DNA of 64,000 bases from Pseudokineococcus marinus (lineage in GTDB: Bacteria > Actinomycetota > Actinomycetes > Actinomycetales > Quadrisphaeraceae), in the NCBI RefSeq assembly GCF_037482405.1, contig NZ_JBBHZZ010000009.1:62001-126000 (forward strand), read 5' to 3'. Each line of letters opens with the position of its first letter. Within the stretch, counting starts at the first letter, position 1. The translations under genes and the position numbers were made by a program. The notes under the pieces are model-generated. The model worked only from the letters and a program-made list of their open reading frames with translations, made no database searches and was not told the DNA's origin. Below are positions 59,652 to 64,000 of the stretch, one piece after another.

Positions 59652-60620
59652 TCACTTGACGCCGTTGAAGCCGATCGAGTCGACGATCTTGCGGCTGAAG
59701 ACGGCGAACAGGACGAGCACCGGCAGGGCCGCCACGAGCGTGGCCGCCATGAGCCCCGCCCAGTCCGGCGTCCCCTGGGGCGTCTGGCTGCGGAAGATGC
59801 CGAGCGCGACGGTGAGCACGCGCACGTCCTGGGCGCTGCCGACGAGCAGCGGCCAGAAGTACTCGTTCCACGCCAGCACGTACTGCAGCAGGGCCAGGGT
59901 CGTGATCGGCCCCCAGCTCATGGGCACGACGACGCGCAGGAAGGTCCGCACGTGGCCCGCCCCGTCGAGGCGGGCGGCCTCCTCGACCTCGGAGGAGATG
60001 CCGAGGAAGAACTGCCGGAGGAAGAAGATGGCGAAGGGCGTCATGAAGAAGAAGGGCAGGATGATCGCCGGGTAGGTGTTGAGCAGCCCGAGGTCGCGCA
60101 TGAGCAGGAAGTTCGGCAGCTGCGTGAAGATCGGCGGCACCATGAGCGCGGTGAGGAAGAGGAAGAACACCGCGTCGCGCCCGGGCCAGCGCATCCGCGC
60201 GAAGGCGTAGGCCGCCATCGCGCCGAAGACCACCTGCCCCGCGGTGATGGCCGTGGCGACGACCACCGAGTTCAGCAGGTAGCGCGGGAACTCGATCGCC
60301 GCGCCCGAGCCGCCCTGGGCCTGGGCCTCCACGGTGGAGGCCAGCCCGAAGACCCGCTCGAAGGCCCCGGTCGTCGTCTCCACCGGCAGCAGCGACGACG
60401 GCTCGGTCGCGAGGACGGCGCCGTCGGACAGCGCGGTGCGCAGCATCCAGTAGAAGGGGAAGAGGGTGATGGCCATGATCCCCACCAGGGCGGCCCAGGC
60501 GAGGACCCGCCCGGGACCGGGGCGCCGGTGGCGGCGCCCCGTGCGCGGTCGGCCGCCCGCGGGCGGAGGAGCGGTGGCCCGCCCCGTCGTGGAGGAGGGG
60601 CGCTGCGTCGTCGTGGTCAC
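59652..60620 (-). CDS. ABC sugar permease, MalG-type
   Basis: A 322-residue permease with six helices; a 40-residue Pro/Arg-rich cytosolic N-terminus precedes helix 1. The EAA loop is EVEEAARLDGAGHVRTFLRV, and the ending VLFAVFSRKIVDSIGFNGVK is characteristic of MalG-type permeases. GTG start, eight bases after the first permease stop. No ABC ATPase is in the operon, so a shared MsiK-type ATPase is likely. Confidence 0.94.
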   Translation of the reverse strand: MTTTTQRPSSTTGRATAPPPAGGRPRTGRRHRRPGPGRVLAWAALVGIMAITLFPFYWMLRTALSDGAVLATEPSSLLPVETTTGAFERVFGLASTVEAQAQGGSGAAIEFPRYLLNSVVVATAITAGQVVFGAMAAYAFARMRWPGRDAVFFLFLTALMVPPIFTQLPNFLLMRDLGLLNTYPAIILPFFFMTPFAIFFLRQFFLGISSEVEEAARLDGAGHVRTFLRVVVPMSWGPITTLALLQYVLAWNEYFWPLLVGSAQDVRVLTVALGIFRSQTPQGTPDWAGLMAATLVAALPVLVLFAVFSRKIVDSIGFNGVK

Positions 60621-60628
60621 GGGGCCTC

Positions 60629-61615
60629 CTAGCCCAGGTCCGACTGGTGGGCCCGCGTCAGCCTGAGCTGCAGCGCCGCGACGGCCATGAGGATGACGAG
60701 GAGCACGACCGAGACCGCGGAGGCGTACCCGTAGTCGAGCCGCTGGAAGGCCAGGTCGAAGATGTAGTACTGCAGGACGCGCGTGGCGTCCGCGGGGCCG
60801 CCCGCCGTCGTGACGGCCACGGTGTCGAAGACCTGGAACGAGCCGATCATCGTGATGACGAGGACGACGGCGAGGACGGGGCGCAGGAGCGGCAGCGTGA
60901 TCGACCAGAACATCCGCCACTCGGAGGCGCCCTCGGTGCGAGCGGCCTCGTACAGGTGACCGGGGATCATCTGGAGCCCGGCGAAGATGAGCAGGGCCGT
61001 GTAGCCCATGTGCCGCCACACGTTGACGAGCGCGATGGTCGGGACGGCCCAGGTCTCGTCCCCGAAGAAGGCCACCGGGTCGAGGCCGAGCCCGGTCAGC
61101 GCCTCGTTCACGATGCCGATCTGCGCGTCGAGCATCCAGAAGAAGACGAGGGCGACGACGACGTTGGCCACGAGGTAGGGCATGACGACGACCGAGCGGA
61201 CGAGGGTCGACGTCGTCAGCCGGTGCATGAGGACGGCGATGCCGAGGGCGACCACCGTCTGCACGCCGATGTTGACGGCCACGTACTGCAGCGTGACGAC
61301 CATGGCGTTCCAGAAGGTCGCGTCCTCGAGCAGCCGCGCGTAGTTGCCGAGCCCGACGAAGGCGGGCGGCGTGAAGAAGTCGAAGTCCGTGAGGCTGAAC
61401 CAGAGCCCCCGCAGGGTCGGCCAGAGGTAGAAGACGCTGAAGCCCAGGAGCGACGGCGCGATGAAGGCGGCGGCGACGAGGGCCTCACGGCGCCGTCGGG
61501 CCCGGCTCCCCGGCGACGGCGCGCGGTCGACCCGCGCCGGCGCGGGGACGGGCGCGGGCCGGTCGCCCGACGGCGACGCCGGCAGCGACGGGCCGCTGGG
61601 GACCGCGGTGCTCAC
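60629..61615 (-). CDS. ABC sugar permease, MalF/UgpA-type
   Basis: A 328-residue permease with six helices. It starts after a 45-residue Pro/Ser-rich leader with AAFIAPSLLGFSVFYLWPTL, and the EAA loop is LYEAARTEGASEWRMFWSIT, then LPLLRPVL. GTG overlaps the galactosidase stop (GTGA). Pairs with the MalG-type permease to form the channel. Confidence 0.94.
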   Translation of the reverse strand: MSTAVPSGPSLPASPSGDRPAPVPAPARVDRAPSPGSRARRRREALVAAAFIAPSLLGFSVFYLWPTLRGLWFSLTDFDFFTPPAFVGLGNYARLLEDATFWNAMVVTLQYVAVNIGVQTVVALGIAVLMHRLTTSTLVRSVVVMPYLVANVVVALVFFWMLDAQIGIVNEALTGLGLDPVAFFGDETWAVPTIALVNVWRHMGYTALLIFAGLQMIPGHLYEAARTEGASEWRMFWSITLPLLRPVLAVVLVITMIGSFQVFDTVAVTTAGGPADATRVLQYYIFDLAFQRLDYGYASAVSVVLLVILMAVAALQLRLTRAHQSDLG

Positions 61616-63861
61616 CGCTCCCCTGCCCCGGAGCCGTCCTGCGCCCCGTCCCCCCGGGCGACCTCCTGGACCCGCAGCAGGAGGAGCTGCTCGGGGTCGA
61701 GGGCGGGTGCCCGGACGCCCGCGGCACCGAGGACCGAGCCCGGCAGGACGACGCCCTCGGCGAGCCAGGGGGTGAGCCGCCGCCGCCGGACACGGGGCAG
61801 GTCGCCCGGGGCCTGCGCGCTGACGCGGTAGAGCACGTCGGGCCGCAGGCCCGGCAGACGGACGTTCCCGGGCACCGAGGTCAGCGCCGTGCTGAGCTGG
61901 ACGAGGGCGAAGAGGGCGTCGGAGCCGTCCTGCGAGACGACGCCGTGGAGCGCGACCGCGGGGTCCCACGCGTCGGCGCGCACCGTGCGGCCGGTGTGGA
62001 GCAGCCCCCGCACGTCCTTGTAGAGCGACACCCAGGCGGCGAGCTCCTCGCGCTCCTCCGGCGTGGCGGAGGAGACGTCCCACTCGATCCCGAAGGAGCA
62101 GAACAGCGCGGTGCCGGCGCGGAAGGACAGGTCGTGGGTGCGGCCGGTGGTGTGGGAGCGCGGGCTGCCGACGTGGCTGCCGACGAGCTCGGGCGGCAGC
62201 AGCTGCGTCGTCCACCGCTGGATCTGCTGGCGCTCCAGCGGGTCGATGCAGTCGCTCCCCCAGACCCGGTCGGTGCGCTCCAGGACGCCCAGGTCGACGC
62301 GCAGCCCGCCCGAGCTGCACGACTCGACCTCGACCCCCGGGTGTCGGCGGCGCAGCTCGTCGAGCAGCGCGTAGACCGCGAGGGTCTGCGCGTGCACCCC
62401 CGGGGCGCGGACGGGGCCGGACCCGGCGTCGAGGAGGTCGCGGTTGTGGTCCCACTTGACGTAGGAGATGTCGTACTCGGTCAGGAGGCTGTCGAGGCGC
62501 TCGAGCACGTGGGCGCGGGCGTCGGGGTGGCCGAGGTCGAGCACCTGCTGGCGCCGCGACAGCAGCGGCTCGCGCCCCTCGGGGCGCAGGAGCCAGTCCG
62601 GGTGCGCGCGGGCGAGGTCGGAGTCGGGGTTGACCATCTCCGGCTCGAACCACAGGCCGAAGTCCATGCCCTGCGCGCGGACGGCGTCCACGAGGGGCGT
62701 CAGGCCCTGCGGCCACACGTCCTCGTCGACGTACCAGTCGCCGAGCCCCGCGGAGTCGTCGCGGCGGTGGCGGAACCAGCCGTCGTCGAGGACGAACCGC
62801 TCGGCACCGACCTCCGCCCCGAGGCGCGCGAGCTCGACGAGGCGGTCGAGGTCGTGGTCGAAGTAGACGGCCTCCCACACGTTCATGACGACGGGGCGCG
62901 GGCTGCTCGGGTGCTGCTCGCGCGAGCGCAGGTGCTCGTGGAAGCGCGCCGCGACGCCGTCGAGGCCGTCGAGGGCGTGCGCCGCGTACAGCCACGGGCT
63001 CTCGAGCTCCTCCCCGCGGCCGAGGCGGACCTCGCCCGGGAGGAGCAGCTCACCGCCCGAGAGGAGCCGCTGGCCCTCCGCGACCCGCTCGGCGCAGGTC
63101 ACGTGGTTGCCGCTCCACGCGGTGTGCACCGCCCACACCTCGCCGGCGCGGAACCCGAAGCCCTCCGCCCCGACGGCGAGGACGAGCGGCGCGTCCGGGC
63201 CCGTGCGGCCGCGGCGGTTCTCGCGGCTGTGGGCCCCCACCCCGAAGGGCGCCCGCTGGGGGGCCCGCTCGCGGCCCCAGCGTCCCGCGAGGTCGAGGAC
63301 CTCCGTCGCGGTCTCCGGGACGGGCAGCGCCGGGGCGAGCGCGTCGACGACGTAGGGGGCGTCACGCAGGTTGCGCACGGCCGCGCGGGTGCGCAGCAGC
63401 CCGGACGGCAGCAGCTCGAGCTCGAGGCGCACGGCGACCCCGGCGTCGGCGTCCTCCCCCTCGGCGACGAGCCGCCCGCCCTCGCCGCCCGGCCCCTCCT
63501 CGACGTGCCACGCGGTGAGCCGCGCCGAGGGCGTCCAGCCGGCCCCGTCCCGGTGCCCCGCCAGGCCCGGGCGGCCCCGCCAGCCCGTCGCCATCTCCGG
63601 CAGGAGCCCCACCGGGAGGTGGACGTCGACGTCGTTGTTCACCACCTGGGGGACCGAGGCGGCGCGCAGGACGCGCAGGTCCTCCTCCGTGGCGGCGCCG
63701 AGGTCGGGACCCCAGTGCAGCACCGACGGCAGGCGCCCGTCCTGGGAGGACAGCACCACGCTCGTCCCGGCCGCCCGCAGGTGCACGAGGTGGTCGCCGC
63801 TCGGCGACGGGCCGGGCGCCGAGGAGGCGGAGGGTGTGGCGACGGGGGCGGCGCTGCTCAT
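61612..63861 (-). CDS. Alpha-galactosidase, glycoside hydrolase family 36
   Basis: A 749-residue cytosolic enzyme releasing terminal alpha-galactose from oligosaccharides. The nucleophile is Asp471 in VKWDHN and the acid/base Asp537 in WGSDCIDP. Other GH36 segments are FVLDDGWFRHRRDD, DFGLWFEPEMVNPDSDLA and VESCSSGGLRVDLG. The N-terminal beta-sandwich (residues about 25-320) is complete. No signal peptide, so substrate is taken up intact by the coupled permeases. The first gene of its operon; an AGGAG site precedes the ATG. Confidence 0.95.
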   Translation of the reverse strand: MSSAAPVATPSASSAPGPSPSGDHLVHLRAAGTSVVLSSQDGRLPSVLHWGPDLGAATEEDLRVLRAASVPQVVNNDVDVHLPVGLLPEMATGWRGRPGLAGHRDGAGWTPSARLTAWHVEEGPGGEGGRLVAEGEDADAGVAVRLELELLPSGLLRTRAAVRNLRDAPYVVDALAPALPVPETATEVLDLAGRWGRERAPQRAPFGVGAHSRENRRGRTGPDAPLVLAVGAEGFGFRAGEVWAVHTAWSGNHVTCAERVAEGQRLLSGGELLLPGEVRLGRGEELESPWLYAAHALDGLDGVAARFHEHLRSREQHPSSPRPVVMNVWEAVYFDHDLDRLVELARLGAEVGAERFVLDDGWFRHRRDDSAGLGDWYVDEDVWPQGLTPLVDAVRAQGMDFGLWFEPEMVNPDSDLARAHPDWLLRPEGREPLLSRRQQVLDLGHPDARAHVLERLDSLLTEYDISYVKWDHNRDLLDAGSGPVRAPGVHAQTLAVYALLDELRRRHPGVEVESCSSGGLRVDLGVLERTDRVWGSDCIDPLERQQIQRWTTQLLPPELVGSHVGSPRSHTTGRTHDLSFRAGTALFCSFGIEWDVSSATPEEREELAAWVSLYKDVRGLLHTGRTVRADAWDPAVALHGVVSQDGSDALFALVQLSTALTSVPGNVRLPGLRPDVLYRVSAQAPGDLPRVRRRRLTPWLAEGVVLPGSVLGAAGVRAPALDPEQLLLLRVQEVARGDGAQDGSGAGER

Positions 63862-64000
63862 GCGGTCTCCTGCGGCGGTGGGGGGCTGCTGCTGGTGGGC
63901 CGGCGGGCTGGTGGAGCGCGCCGCTCGGACGGCGCTGCCGGGACGTGCGCCCGGTGGGCCGACGTCGGCGCGCTCGCGGCGTCGCAGGCCCGGACGTCGG

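Overview
This is 64 kb of very high-GC actinobacterial chromosome, with GTG starts common and third codon positions almost always G or C. Actinobacterial markers include mycothiol synthase (mshD), the nitrogen regulator GlnR, a DUF3263 protein, an RsiG/AmfC relative, an HBHA-like protein beside an XRE regulator, a PHO box of 11-bp direct repeats and CIRCE sites upstream of groEL. The genus cannot be fixed from the sequence; a Kineosporiaceae-like actinomycete would fit. There are two runs of N (13544-13678 and 55932-56025). I saw no tRNA, rRNA, insertion sequence, prophage or CRISPR array.

Layout. 0-3.5 kb: groEL (cut by the window edge) with two CIRCE-type sites, a cold-shock gene, a DUF3263 gene plus a small membrane protein, and ung. 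3.6-9.8 kb: a complete Mrp Na+/H+ antiporter operon (mrpAB fused, then C, D, E, F, G), translationally coupled by overlapping stop/start codons. 9.8-14.8 kb, opposite strand: moxR, DUF58, VWA and a ThrE-type exporter, also coupled. 14.9-19.5 kb: a GAF/ANTAR regulator, a membrane protein with a degenerate kinase-like N-lobe, and a membrane GGDEF(degenerate)-EAL protein. 19.6-25.4 kb: an accessory block with an RCC1-like repeat protein, a VOC-methyltransferase fusion, an SDR, a TetR regulator divergent from a DUF418 membrane protein, and a gene-poor stretch. 25.5-28.6 kb: an RsiG/AmfC-like protein, an XRE regulator and an HBHA-like protein. 28.7-31.7 kb: small membrane proteins, a nitrobindin-like protein and ygfZ.

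31.8-36.7 kb: a coupled signalling operon: membrane protein, low-molecular-weight tyrosine phosphatase, NarL-type histidine kinase, a second membrane protein without an ATPase domain, and a LuxR-type response regulator. 36.9-40.3 kb: glnR with a terminator, then a MarR regulator coupled to a DHA2-type efflux pump. 40.4-49.6 kb: mshD, then phosphate genes ppk, mutT1-like and pstSCAB with a PHO box and a 17-bp-stem terminator. 49.7-51.4 kb: a convergent Pit-type phosphate transporter with its DUF47 partner. 51.5-53.3 kb: a small hypothetical protein, a CDP-alcohol phosphatidyltransferase and a VTT-like membrane protein. 53.2-56.8 kb: an OmpR-type two-component pair downstream of a secreted helical protein. 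57-58 kb: a helix-hairpin-helix/PHP protein. 58.2-63.9 kb: an alpha-galactoside operon (GH36 galactosidase, two ABC permeases, binding lipoprotein).

The clearest functional units are the phosphate block (polyphosphate synthesis, Nudix sanitation, high- and low-affinity uptake), the Mrp antiporter and the galactoside operon. The most unusual items are the five-gene phosphatase/kinase operon, the kinase-like N-lobe protein, the RsiG-like protein with a degraded c-di-GMP motif, the VOC-methyltransferase fusion, many codon-length tandem repeats, recurrent -10-like hexamers 6-8 nt before start codons, and sequence evidence that the first N run is an assembly artefact rather than missing DNA.
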